64,000 nt of DNA, from positions 124,001 to 188,000 of the forward strand of contig NZ_BNAR01000009.1 in NCBI RefSeq assembly GCF_014653695.1. The letters run 5' to 3'. This document shows positions 38,441 through 46,484 of the stretch, in pieces. The DNA is from Lentzea cavernae. GTDB lineage: Bacteria > Actinomycetota > Actinomycetes > Mycobacteriales > Pseudonocardiaceae. The first letter of the stretch is position 1. Every line of letters starts with the position of its first letter. Position numbers and translations under genes: made by a program. The notes under the pieces were generated by a model. The model was not told the DNA's origin. It was given only the letters and a program-made list of their open reading frames with translations, and did no database searches.

Positions 38441-40156
38441 ATGAGTTCGTTCAGACGGCTTTCCGTTCTGGCGATCACCGCCGCCGCGGCCACAGTCATC
38501 AGCGCCACCGGGCCTGCCCAGGCCGATGTCCAGTCACTGCGCGGCCGGGGCACGGTTGACGTGCGCCTGATCGGCATCAACGACCTGCACGGCAACATCG
38601 AGCCGCCCACCGGGTCGTCCGGGCGCGTCATCCTGCCGGACGGCACGACCGTCGACGCGGGTGGCGCGGCTTTCAACGCCACGCACATCAAGAACCTCCA
38701 GAAGGAGGTCAAGAACTCCGTCATCGTCGGGCAGGGCGACCTGATCGGGGCCAGCCCCATCGTGTCCGCGCTCTTCCACGACGAGCCGACGATCGAGGTG
38801 CTCAACAAGGTCGGCATGGACACGACCGCGGCGGGCAACCACGAGTTCGACGAGGGGTACAAGGAGCTGCTGCGCATGCAGCGCGGCGGGTGCCACCCGG
38901 TGGACGGGTGTCAGTTCAGCGAGAAGTACGAGGGCGCGAAGTTCCCGATCCTCGGTGCGAACGTCACGGACGCGAAGCACGGGCTGCCGGCGCTGCCGCC
39001 GTTCTGGGTGGAGATCCGCGACGGGATCCCGATCGGCTTCATCGGCATGCCGCTCAAGGACGTGCCGATCCTGGTCGACCCGAACGGCATCAAGGAGCTC
39101 AAGTTCGGTGACGAGGTGAAGGCGGCCAACAAGTACGCCAACCTCCTCGACGCCATCGGCATCAAGTCGATCGTGCTGCTCGTGCACCAGGGCGACCAGG
39201 TCACGTCGACCGGTGGCGGGCCCAACGCGTGCAACGTGGCCGCCAACAACCCCGGCAGCGTCATCGCCACGTCGGTGAGCCCGAAGATCGACGCGGTCTT
39301 CTCCGGCCACAGCCACCAGCACTACAACTGCGTGGTGAAGGACCCGGCCGGCAACCCGCGGCCGTTCATCGAGGGCCTGGCCTTCGGGCGTGAGCTCAGC
39401 GTCGTCGACCTGAAGATCGACCGCCGGACGCGCGACGTGATCCGCGGCGAGACCAAGGCCGACAACAAGATCGTCACCCGCACGGTCACGCCGGACCCGG
39501 CCGTCCAGGCGATCATCGACCTGGCCAAGACCAAGTCGGCCCCCATCGCGAACGAGGAGGTCGGCACGATCAGCGCGGACATCCTCCGCGCGCAGAACGT
39601 CGCCGGCGAGTCGCCGCTCGGCAACCTGATCGCCGACTCGCAGCTCGACGCCACCAAGGGCAACGGCGCGGTGCTCGCGCTGATGAACCCCGGTGGTGTG
39701 CGTGCGGACCTCACCTACGCCAGCTCGCCCGTGAACGAGGGCAACGGTGTGGTCACCTACGGCGAGATGTTCACCGTCCAGCCGTTCGGCAACATCCTGC
39801 AGACGGTCACGTTGACCGGTGCGAACATCCAGGCCGTGCTGGAGCAGCAGTTCACCGCGGCCAGGCAGTTCGTGCTCCAGCCGTCCTCCGGCCTGAAGTA
39901 CAGCTGGTCGAAGGCAGCGCCGTTCGGCTCGAAGGTCTCGAACGTCACGCTCAACGGTGTGCCGCTCGACCCGAACGCGAGCTACCGCGTGACGATCAAC
40001 AGCTTCCTGCAGGGCGGCGGTGACGGCTTCAGCGAGTTCACCAAGGGCACCAGCATCACCGGTGGTGGCATCGACCTGGACGCGTTCTCCGCGTACCTGG
40101 AGGCGCACCCCAACCAGGCGCCTCCCGCGCTCGACCGCATCACGCAGCTGCCGTAG
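38441..40156 (+). CDS. Secreted 5'-nucleotidase (UshA/NucH-like metallophosphoesterase)
   Basis: The 571-residue protein has a signal peptide (MSSFRRLSVLAITAAAATVI...AQA). Its metallophosphatase domain carries INDLHGNI (metal ligands Asp48, His50), GQGDLIGASP, AGNHEFDEG and GHSHQHYNC. The C-terminal nucleotidase domain contains GNLIADSQL, NPGGVRADL and FLQGGGDGFSEF. It hydrolyses extracellular nucleotides or related phosphoesters for phosphate and nucleoside salvage. A strong terminator follows. Length is typical of the family (~550-600). Confidence 0.94.
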   Translation: MSSFRRLSVLAITAAAATVISATGPAQADVQSLRGRGTVDVRLIGINDLHGNIEPPTGSSGRVILPDGTTVDAGGAAFNATHIKNLQKEVKNSVIVGQGDLIGASPIVSALFHDEPTIEVLNKVGMDTTAAGNHEFDEGYKELLRMQRGGCHPVDGCQFSEKYEGAKFPILGANVTDAKHGLPALPPFWVEIRDGIPIGFIGMPLKDVPILVDPNGIKELKFGDEVKAANKYANLLDAIGIKSIVLLVHQGDQVTSTGGGPNACNVAANNPGSVIATSVSPKIDAVFSGHSHQHYNCVVKDPAGNPRPFIEGLAFGRELSVVDLKIDRRTRDVIRGETKADNKIVTRTVTPDPAVQAIIDLAKTKSAPIANEEVGTISADILRAQNVAGESPLGNLIADSQLDATKGNGAVLALMNPGGVRADLTYASSPVNEGNGVVTYGEMFTVQPFGNILQTVTLTGANIQAVLEQQFTAARQFVLQPSSGLKYSWSKAAPFGSKVSNVTLNGVPLDPNASYRVTINSFLQGGGDGFSEFTKGTSITGGGIDLDAFSAYLEAHPNQAPPALDRITQLP

Positions 40157-40174
40157 TCGCAGACCGCAGCTGAA

Positions 40175-40212
40175 GGCCATCCCGGTGACGGAAGTCGCCG
40201 GGATGGCCTTTT
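40175..40212 (+). terminator. Terminator after the 5'-nucleotidase gene
   Basis: An 11-bp stem GGCCATCCCGG / CCGGGATGGCC with a 12-nt loop is followed by TTTT. Confidence 0.9.
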
Positions 40213-40252
40213 CGCGTGCCCCACTGCTCCATTTGATCTAGGGTGAGGGCCG

Positions 40253-40822
40253 ATGTCGTGGTTGCGTCGGCTCCTCCTGCTCGCCGGTCTGGTGACCGGT
40301 GCCTGGCTGCTGGGCGGCTGCGGTCAGGCGAACGCCGACGTCCGGGTCGAGATCGACCAGTTCGAACTGCACGTCGAGCTCCCCGTCGTCGACATCGGCC
40401 TCGAGATCGAGACCGCGCCGCCGCTGCCGGACGTGCCGGTCCCGCCGAAGCCGGATCCGCGCGTCGAGCCGCCGGCGCCACCGCCCGTACCGGAGCAAGC
40501 GCTCCCACCGGTAGAAGCGCCCGCACGGCCAGAGGTGTCGCAACAGCAACAAGTGCGGCACACACCACCGCAGGTCTCGGTGCCGATCACCCACGCTGAC
40601 CCCGAACCCGCTCCACAACCGTCGCCGCAGCAGGCCGAGCAGCCGGTCCCCGGCACGCTCCCGCAGAGCGGCGCGGGTTCGAGCACGAGCAACCAGATCC
40701 CGGCGGGCACGCTGCCGCACGTGCTGCGGCCTCCCGCCACCACAGCGTCAGAGATCAGCACTCAACAGCAGGACGTGCCGCACGCCGTGCGCGCGGAGGA
40801 GCCGACGTTCTCTCCCGACTGA
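40253..40822 (+). CDS. Proline-rich lipoprotein of unknown function
   Basis: The 189-residue protein has a lipoprotein signal (RRLLLLAGLVTGAWLLGGC, lipidated Cys23). A short beta-rich stretch (VRVEIDQFELHVELPVVDIG) follows, then a Pro/Glu/Gln-rich extended tail, likely spanning the cell wall. LPQSG appears at ~130 but no hydrophobic tail follows, so it is not a sortase signal. GAGGG precedes the ATG. It is 53 bp upstream of the chaplin-like gene, suggesting a shared surface role. Confidence 0.7.
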   Translation: MSWLRRLLLLAGLVTGAWLLGGCGQANADVRVEIDQFELHVELPVVDIGLEIETAPPLPDVPVPPKPDPRVEPPAPPPVPEQALPPVEAPARPEVSQQQQVRHTPPQVSVPITHADPEPAPQPSPQQAEQPVPGTLPQSGAGSSTSNQIPAGTLPHVLRPPATTASEISTQQQDVPHAVRAEEPTFSPD

Positions 40823-40875
40823 TCCCCGGTGCCACGAACAGCACAGGGATCCGTCACCTTCCAGGGAGAACAGTC

Positions 40876-41649
40876 ATGCGCAAGATCGTCAACCGCTCCA
40901 TGTCCGCCGCGCTGCTCACCGGCGGCCTGCTGGTCGCGACCGCCGGGTGGGCCCAGGCCGTCCCCGTGCCGCTGAACGTCGACGACGAGGTCCGCGTCGG
41001 CAACCTCGTGAGCGTCCCGGTCAAGGTCTGCGGCAACGCGATCAACGTGCTGGGCAACAGCGACGCCACCTGCGACGAGAAGCCGGCCGCGCGCACGCAG
41101 GCCGACAAGGCCCTCGTCTCCGCGCCCGTCACGGTGTGCGGCAACTCGGTCGGCGTCGCCGGCAGCGGCACGGGCAGCTGCGGCGAGACCAAGCCGGAGC
41201 AGGCCAACGGCACCGTCGAGGCCCCCATCACGGTCTGCGGCACCGCCGCGGGCGTGCTCGGCACCGCGAGCGGCGACTGCGGCAAGACCGAGGCCCCCGA
41301 GCAGCCGGAACAGCCCGAGCAGCCGGAGCAGCCGGGCGAGAACCCCGGCGAGAACCCGGGGCAGAACCCCGGCAACGGCACCCCCGGCAACGAGGCCCCG
41401 GGCAACGGCGACAACGGCGACAACGGCGGCGGCGACAACGGCGACAACTCCGGTGGCGGCGACACGGGCGACGACTCGGGTGCGGCCACCCCGCAGACCG
41501 GGAACAAGGCCTCGCAGCAGGCCGCGGCCGTCATCCCGGGCTTGTCGAGGACCGGCGCCGACCCGCTCGAGTTCCTGCTGGTGGGCCTCGGCCTGATGAC
41601 CGCGGGCGTGATGGCCCGCCGCGGAGCACGCCGTTCGACGAACGCCTGA
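40876..41649 (+). CDS. Long chaplin-like surface protein with sortase tail
   Basis: The 257-residue protein has a signal peptide ending WAQA. Three chaplin-like units of ~40 residues follow (SVPVKVCGNAINVLG...C, SAPVTVCGNSVGVAG...C, EAPITVCGTAAGVLG...C), each with the two cysteines that form the chaplin disulfide. A PEQ repeat and Gly/Asn/Asp-rich wall-spanning region is next. It ends LSRTG (223-227) plus a hydrophobic helix and RRGARR, a sortase signal. Chaplins coat aerial hyphae with amyloid; long ones are anchored by sortase and normally have two chaplin domains. The match is partial. Confidence 0.75.
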   Translation: MRKIVNRSMSAALLTGGLLVATAGWAQAVPVPLNVDDEVRVGNLVSVPVKVCGNAINVLGNSDATCDEKPAARTQADKALVSAPVTVCGNSVGVAGSGTGSCGETKPEQANGTVEAPITVCGTAAGVLGTASGDCGKTEAPEQPEQPEQPEQPGENPGENPGQNPGNGTPGNEAPGNGDNGDNGGGDNGDNSGGGDTGDDSGAATPQTGNKASQQAAAVIPGLSRTGADPLEFLLVGLGLMTAGVMARRGARRSTNA

Positions 41650-41672
41650 TCAATTCCTGAACGTTTTTCTCA

Positions 41673-41707
41673 AATCGCCCGGTGAGAGATCCTCTCACCG
41701 GGCGATT
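41673..41707. terminator. Perfect hairpin after the chaplin-like gene
   Basis: A 16-bp perfect stem (AATCGCCCGGTGAGAG and its complement) with a 3-nt loop lies 24 bp after the stop. A TTTTT tract lies before it rather than after it. Confidence 0.75.
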
Positions 41708-42219
41708 GCTGTCTGCAGTGTCGATCTCCGCAGGTCACCCGTCTGACTTCACCAATTCAGGTTTGGCGTGAACTGTTGAGAAATGCGGCGATCAAGCGCA
41801 TAGTCGATAACGAGCTGGCAACCGGAAGGTGAATGAACTGACCACCCGGAGGCCACGCCCAGAAGGGGTAGGTGGTGCTGTGCAGGTATCTCCTCGCTGT
41901 GGCGAAACGCGGTCTGTCGCATCCCCGCGAACGGATCGGACGTGACCGGTCCGGTCGCGACTGTGTAGCGATGGACACGAGGTTTCGGGTGCCCAGGCGC
42001 CGTCAGGCGTCGCTCGGTGCACTTCGACGCTGTTGAGCTCGGCTTCGGTGTCGTCTCATGGCGTCACCGGCTGAGCGCCACGCCAACCTTCGTGGGCCGT
42101 AGTCGTCACTTCCAAATGGGAAAGCCTTGGTGCGGTGCCCCGACGTCGGGCTCCGCACCAAGGCATGTTTCGTGCTTTATCGTTTGCGGCACCCATGGGG
42201 TCCTTGGCAGGAGGATGCG
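41708..42219. other. Gene-free stretch with a leader hairpin
   Basis: No convincing gene lies in ~510 bp. Near its right end a hairpin (42124-42164; 12-bp perfect arms GCCTTGGTGCGG / CCGCACCAAGGC enclosing the palindrome CCCGACGTCGGG) sits 56 bp before the metallopeptidase start. It could be an attenuator, a terminator or a protein site. Confidence 0.5.
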
Positions 42220-43116
42220 GTGCAGTTCAACGAAGGCGCGGAACTAGACAGTTCTCAGGTTTCGGACCAACGCGGCTCGGGTGGCAGGGTCGCGGGCGTC
42301 GGCGGTGGCCTCGGCGTGGTCGGCCTGATCATCTACTTCCTGTTCCAGCAGTTCACCGGTATCCAGCTGCCCGCGGGCGGCCTGGAGGGCCTGGGCAACA
42401 ACACCCAGGTCGAGGCCGGCCAGCTGGGCGACAAGTGCAAGACGGGCGCCGACGCGAACCGCGACAGCGACTGCAGGGTCCTGGCCACGATCAACTCGAT
42501 CCAGAGCTTCTGGACCGACCAGTTCGCCCGCTCGGGCAACACCTACCAGGTCACCAAGACCAACTTCTTCCGCGGCAGCGTGAACACCCGCTGCGGCAAC
42601 GCCACCTCCGCGACCGGGCCGTTCTACTGCCCCGCGGACTCCCAGGTGTACATCGACCTGGACTTCTTCAACGAGCTGCGCACCAAGTTCGGTGCGACCG
42701 GCGGCCCGTTCGTCGAGGCCTACGTGCTCGCCCACGAGTACGGCCACCACGTGCAGAACCTGCTCGGCACCTCGGACCGGGTCGGCCGGGAGACCGGCCC
42801 GACCTCGGGTTCCGTGCGCCTCGAACTGCAGGCCGACTGCTACGCGGGTGCCTGGGGCAAGGCCGCGACGACGGTCCCGTCGGCCAACGGCCAGCCCCTC
42901 ATCTCGAACATCACCCAGGAGGACGTGAACGCCGCCCTCGACGCGGCGGCGCGCATCGGTGACGACTTCATCCAGAGCGAGCTCGGCGGCGGGCGGGTCG
43001 ACACGACCCAGTTCAGCCACGGCAGCTCGCAGCAGCGGCAGAAGTGGTTCACGACCGGCCTGGAGACGGGCGACCCCGCCCGCTGCAACACGTTCGACAC
43101 GAACAACCTGGGTTAA
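42220..43116 (+). CDS. Neutral zinc metallopeptidase (YpfJ family)
   Basis: The 298-residue protein has a cytoplasmic N-terminus, one transmembrane helix (GGGLGVVGLIIYFLFQQF, ~28-45) and an extracellular domain. Its active site is HEYGHH (zinc His172 and His176, Glu173), with ELQADCYAGAW supplying the third ligand, as in the YpfJ/putative neutral zinc metallopeptidase family. Substrates are unknown. GTG at 42220 is chosen because AGGAGG lies 5 nt upstream. Its TAA overlaps the TAA of the convergent M28 gene (TTAA). Confidence 0.9.
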   Translation: MQFNEGAELDSSQVSDQRGSGGRVAGVGGGLGVVGLIIYFLFQQFTGIQLPAGGLEGLGNNTQVEAGQLGDKCKTGADANRDSDCRVLATINSIQSFWTDQFARSGNTYQVTKTNFFRGSVNTRCGNATSATGPFYCPADSQVYIDLDFFNELRTKFGATGGPFVEAYVLAHEYGHHVQNLLGTSDRVGRETGPTSGSVRLELQADCYAGAWGKAATTVPSANGQPLISNITQEDVNAALDAAARIGDDFIQSELGGGRVDTTQFSHGSSQQRQKWFTTGLETGDPARCNTFDTNNLG

Positions 43117-44507
43117 CGCAGCGCCGCCCGTTCCACTCGGGACGGGACGCCGTTCACGCCCTCGGTGGTGACGGCGTAGGAGGCGATGACGTGGGCCGCG
43201 GCGGAAACGTTGCGGCCCAACGCCTCGCGGTTGATGTTGCCGAGGTTGTCACAGGCCTTGTGGTAGCAGGGATCCATCTCCATCCCCGCAGTGCCGCCCC
43301 ACTTCGCGGCCTGCGCGACGGTCTTGACCTCGCCGCCGCCGGAGATGATGCCGCCCGCCGGGATGCCGAGGGCGGTGAACGAGCCGTAGTCGCTCGCGCC
43401 CCGCACGTTCAGGCCCTCAGGCCCCAGGTTCCGGGCCGTGTAGAAGTCGCTGAACGCCTTCTCGATGTGCTTCGACCCGTACGGCAGACCGGGGTCGTTG
43501 TAGACGTAGTAGCCGGGGTTGGGCGAGCCGACCATGTCGAAGTTCAGGTACAGCGCGATGTCGAGCTGCTGCTCGAACGACAGCGCCGACGCGTAGGCGC
43601 GCGACCCGATCAGCCCGGCCTCTTCGGCACCCCACCACGTGAACCGCACGGCGTTGGGCAGCTTGGGCCGAGCGCCCATCTTCAGCGCCACCTCGAGCAG
43701 TGCCGCGGATCCCGAACCGTTGTCGTTCATGCCCGGACCGGCGTCGACGCTGTCGAGGTGCGCGCCGGCCATGACGACGTTGTCAGCGCGACCGGTGCGG
43801 GTCTGCGCGACGACGTTGCGGTCCAGGTGCACCTCGTCGTGGTGGCGCAGGTCGACAGTGACGGACTGACCCGCCAGCGCCGCGAGCGCCGTGCCGTCGG
43901 CCCGCGAGGCGCTGCCGCCGGGGACCGCGCCGGGGATGCGCAGGTCGAGGTGGCCCTCGACGTTGTTGGAGATGATCACGGCCGCCGCGCCCGCGTTCAC
44001 CGCGTTGGCGTACTTGGCGACGAACGTGCAGGTGCCGCGCCGGATCAGCGCGACGGAACCCCGGAAGTCCTGTCCGGCGAAGTCGCTCGCCTCGCACCCC
44101 GGCGTGCCGTCCTCCGGCACCGCCCGCAGCGGCGCGGTCAGGCCACCGTCCGGCGTGTTCGGGGTGTCGCCGAACGGCACGAGCGCGTGCGACGCCGTGC
44201 CGACCACGGCCCGTCCCGCGTCGTCGACCTTCTGCTTCACCTCGAACTCCGGTGTGGTCACGTCGAAACCGGCGTCGCGCAGCCGCCCGGCCACGTAGTC
44301 GACGCTGGCCGAGTAACCGCTGGTCGTGGCGGCCCGGTTGCCGCCGTGGGTGTCGGCGATGCGCTGGAACGCGATCAGGTGGCGATGAGCGCCGTCCGCG
44401 CTCACCCGTGCGGCGAGGTCGCGGGCGGGGTCGGTTGCTGCGCTCGCTGTGGAGCCGAGCAGCACCAGGGACGAGGCCAGGGCTGTTACCGCGGTGATGG
44501 CACGCAT
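43113..44507 (-). CDS. Secreted M28-family aminopeptidase with PA domain (second copy)
   Basis: The 464-residue protein has a signal peptide (MRAITAVTALASSLVLLGST...ASA). The same architecture as the 15513 gene follows: a PA domain (GSVALIRRGTCTFVAKYANA), AGAHLDSVDAGPGMNDNGSG (zinc His/Asp), WWGAEEAGLIGS (catalytic Glu) and MDPCYHKACDN. Long segments are nearly identical to the first copy (HRHLIAFQRIAD, LDIALYLNFDMVGSPN), so the two are paralogs. It should release amino acids from peptides outside the cell. The ATG at 44507 is followed directly by the signal peptide. Confidence 0.94.
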   Translation of the reverse strand: MRAITAVTALASSLVLLGSTASAATDPARDLAARVSADGAHRHLIAFQRIADTHGGNRAATTSGYSASVDYVAGRLRDAGFDVTTPEFEVKQKVDDAGRAVVGTASHALVPFGDTPNTPDGGLTAPLRAVPEDGTPGCEASDFAGQDFRGSVALIRRGTCTFVAKYANAVNAGAAAVIISNNVEGHLDLRIPGAVPGGSASRADGTALAALAGQSVTVDLRHHDEVHLDRNVVAQTRTGRADNVVMAGAHLDSVDAGPGMNDNGSGSAALLEVALKMGARPKLPNAVRFTWWGAEEAGLIGSRAYASALSFEQQLDIALYLNFDMVGSPNPGYYVYNDPGLPYGSKHIEKAFSDFYTARNLGPEGLNVRGASDYGSFTALGIPAGGIISGGGEVKTVAQAAKWGGTAGMEMDPCYHKACDNLGNINREALGRNVSAAAHVIASYAVTTEGVNGVPSRVERAALR

Positions 44508-44568
44508 GGGTTCGAGACTGGCCCAGGTGGCCATGAGAGCGCTACCACCTGAGCCAGTCGATACGCGA

Positions 44569-45276
44569 TCAGCGGCGCGCGACCGCCAGCAACCTGTGGC
44601 TGCCCACGCGGAAAGCGCTGCCGTCGACGTCACCGAACAGCGACACCGAACCGAACCCGGCGTCCTGCAGCATCCGGGTCAGCTCACCCGCCGTGTAGAC
44701 GTGCTGCACGCAGGTCGACCGCTGGGTCCGCTCACCGTCGGAGAAGGTGAAGTCGATCAGCAACCGCGCCGTCGCCACGTCGTAGGTGTTCACGGCGACC
44801 ATGTCGACGCCGCCCGCGGACATGCGGATCTCGCCCGGGAGCGAGGGCAGCAACGCCTCAGCCGCACAGCCGTAGTCGACGACCAGAACCGGTGCCGCTT
44901 CGGCCAGATCGCGCAGCAACCGCTGCGAACCGGCGTGGTCGAGGTAGCCGAAGCTGTTGCCCATGCACAGCGCCAAGTCGGCCGTCACGCCGAACGAGCC
45001 GAGCGACGCCAGGTCGCCCTGCCGCCAGTCGAGATCAGGGGCCAGCGCACGGGCGTGCGCGATGGCCTCGTCGGAGATGTCGATGCCGGTGATCTTGAAG
45101 CCGCGCCGGGCCAGCTCGATGCTGTGCCTGCCGCTGCCGCACGGTGCGTCCAGCACCCGCGGGCCGGCACCGAGGCCGGCCACGAAGTCGATCTCGGCCG
45201 AGGTCTGCGAGGGCTGAACGGCGCCGCGCCAGAACCCGTTGGCGAGATCGGTGAAGAAAGACGTGTACCACTGCAA
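44569..45276 (-). CDS. Class I SAM-dependent methyltransferase
   Basis: The 235-residue protein starts LQWYTSFFTDLANGFW and has a classic SAM site, RVLDAPCGSGRHSIELARRGFKITGIDIS (~45-73, motif I and acidic motif II), then WRQGDLASL and LALCMGNSFGYL (motif IV). The N-terminal phrase and NSFGYL resemble small-molecule methyltransferases near biosynthetic genes; the substrate is unknown. A TTG start at 45276 is inferred from AGGAG 8 nt upstream. Confidence 0.85.
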   Translation of the reverse strand: MQWYTSFFTDLANGFWRGAVQPSQTSAEIDFVAGLGAGPRVLDAPCGSGRHSIELARRGFKITGIDISDEAIAHARALAPDLDWRQGDLASLGSFGVTADLALCMGNSFGYLDHAGSQRLLRDLAEAAPVLVVDYGCAAEALLPSLPGEIRMSAGGVDMVAVNTYDVATARLLIDFTFSDGERTQRSTCVQHVYTAGELTRMLQDAGFGSVSLFGDVDGSAFRVGSHRLLAVARR

Positions 45277-45436
45277 GGTAGAACTCCTGGTGATCGCGAA
45301 GAAGTGAACGCGAGAGTCACCGGGTACTGCGAAGGCACCCGGTGTGTCCGGGGCTGCCCATGGCATCGACCTTGTCTGCGAGAACGCCTTGTGAGGGCAC
45401 CACTGAACCACACCAGGCGCCGGACCGAGAAGCGAT

Positions 45437-45841
45437 TTACGACCGCGGCGAGGAGAAGCGGACCATGTTGCCGGACGGGTCGCGGAACGCGCAGTCCCGC
45501 ACGCCGTAGTACTGGTCGACGGGCTCCTGCTGCACCTCGCCACCGGCCGCCCGCACCTGCTCGAACTTCGCGTCCACGTCGGGGACCTCGAAGATGATCC
45601 CCTGCAGCGATCCTTTGGCCAGCAACGCTTCCAGCGCCTCGTGGTCGGTCGGTGGCACGGGCGGACCGATGCGCGCCAGACCGATCTCGACGCCGGGCTG
45701 CTCGGGAGACCCGACGGTGAGCCAGCGGTACCCGTTCTCGATGGTGGCGTCGGTGCGCACTTCGAGACCCAGGACGTCGCGGTAGAACTTCAGCGCGCTG
45801 TCCTGGTCGTGGACGAAGAGGAACGTGTGCGAGAGCTTCAT
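45437..45841 (-). CDS. VOC-family (glyoxalase/bleomycin resistance-like) protein
   Basis: The 134-residue protein has two beta-alpha-beta-beta-beta modules: HTFLFVHDQDSALKFYRDVLGLEVR at the start, and GIIFEVPDVDAKFEQVRAAGGEV with CAFRDPSGNMVRFSSP at the end. Metal-ligand-like positions are His5, Glu52 and the C-terminal half residues. VOC proteins may isomerise, cleave or simply bind small molecules; the substrate is not evident. It follows the AraC gene by 10 bp on the same strand, so it is probably controlled by it. Confidence 0.88.
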   Translation of the reverse strand: MKLSHTFLFVHDQDSALKFYRDVLGLEVRTDATIENGYRWLTVGSPEQPGVEIGLARIGPPVPPTDHEALEALLAKGSLQGIIFEVPDVDAKFEQVRAAGGEVQQEPVDQYYGVRDCAFRDPSGNMVRFSSPRS

Positions 45842-45851
45842 GGGCGGAACC

Positions 45852-46277
45852 CTAGGTACGCCGTGCCCGAGTCGCTTCTCGAAACCTGCTCGGTCTCGTC
45901 AGCCCCTTCAGGTGGCATCCCGGCACCGCGGCGAACTCGTCGTGGGCACGGGCCCGGTAGGCCGACGGCGTCTCCCCGACCAGCTCGGTGAACCGCGCCG
46001 AGAACGAGCCGAGCGAGGTGCAGCCGACCTCCACGCAGACCTCGGTGACCGACAGCTTCCCCAGGCGCAGCAACGCTTTCGCCCGCTCGATCCGCCGGGT
46101 CATCAGGTAGCCGTACGGGGTCTCGCCGTACGCCGCGCGGAACTGGCGGGCGAAGTGCGACGGCGACATCAGCGCGGCACGGGCCATGGCGGGCACGTCC
46201 AGCGGGCTCGCGTACTCGCGGTCCATCAGGTCACGTGCCCGGCGCAGGTGAGCCAGGTCCTCGGGCGTCACCCGCAC
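45852..46277 (-). CDS. AraC-family transcriptional regulator (DNA-binding domain only)
   Basis: The 141-residue protein consists of the AraC double helix-turn-helix: DVPAMARAALMSPSHFARQFRAAYGETPYGYLMTRRIERAKALL and LSVTEVCVEVGCTSLGSFSARFTELVGETPSAYR, each in the expected place. It lacks an N-terminal ligand domain, as in small AraC proteins paired with VOC genes in actinobacteria. GTG at 46277 has GGTGGGA upstream. It lies in an operon with the VOC gene. Confidence 0.88.
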   Translation of the reverse strand: MRVTPEDLAHLRRARDLMDREYASPLDVPAMARAALMSPSHFARQFRAAYGETPYGYLMTRRIERAKALLRLGKLSVTEVCVEVGCTSLGSFSARFTELVGETPSAYRARAHDEFAAVPGCHLKGLTRPSRFREATRARRT

Positions 46278-46484
46278 AGCATCCCACCCGTGACCGTTTC
46301 GTCTCTTCCGCAGGTGGTGGACTTGCGGTACTTTCCGGTCGTCTTGCGGACGCGTGCGGGGGTATGACGTCGGCGGACATGACCATGGGGGTCTTGGGGG
46401 ATCCGGTGCACCGCGGTGGAGCCGTGCTGTGCGCCTCTTCGGTTGCCTCAGCACGTCCAACCTGCCTTGAGACCTGGGGAACCG

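Noticed and set aside
40253..40822. LPQSG in the proline-rich lipoprotein as a sortase signal
   Set aside because: No hydrophobic helix or basic tail follows, and the protein already has a lipobox at Cys23.
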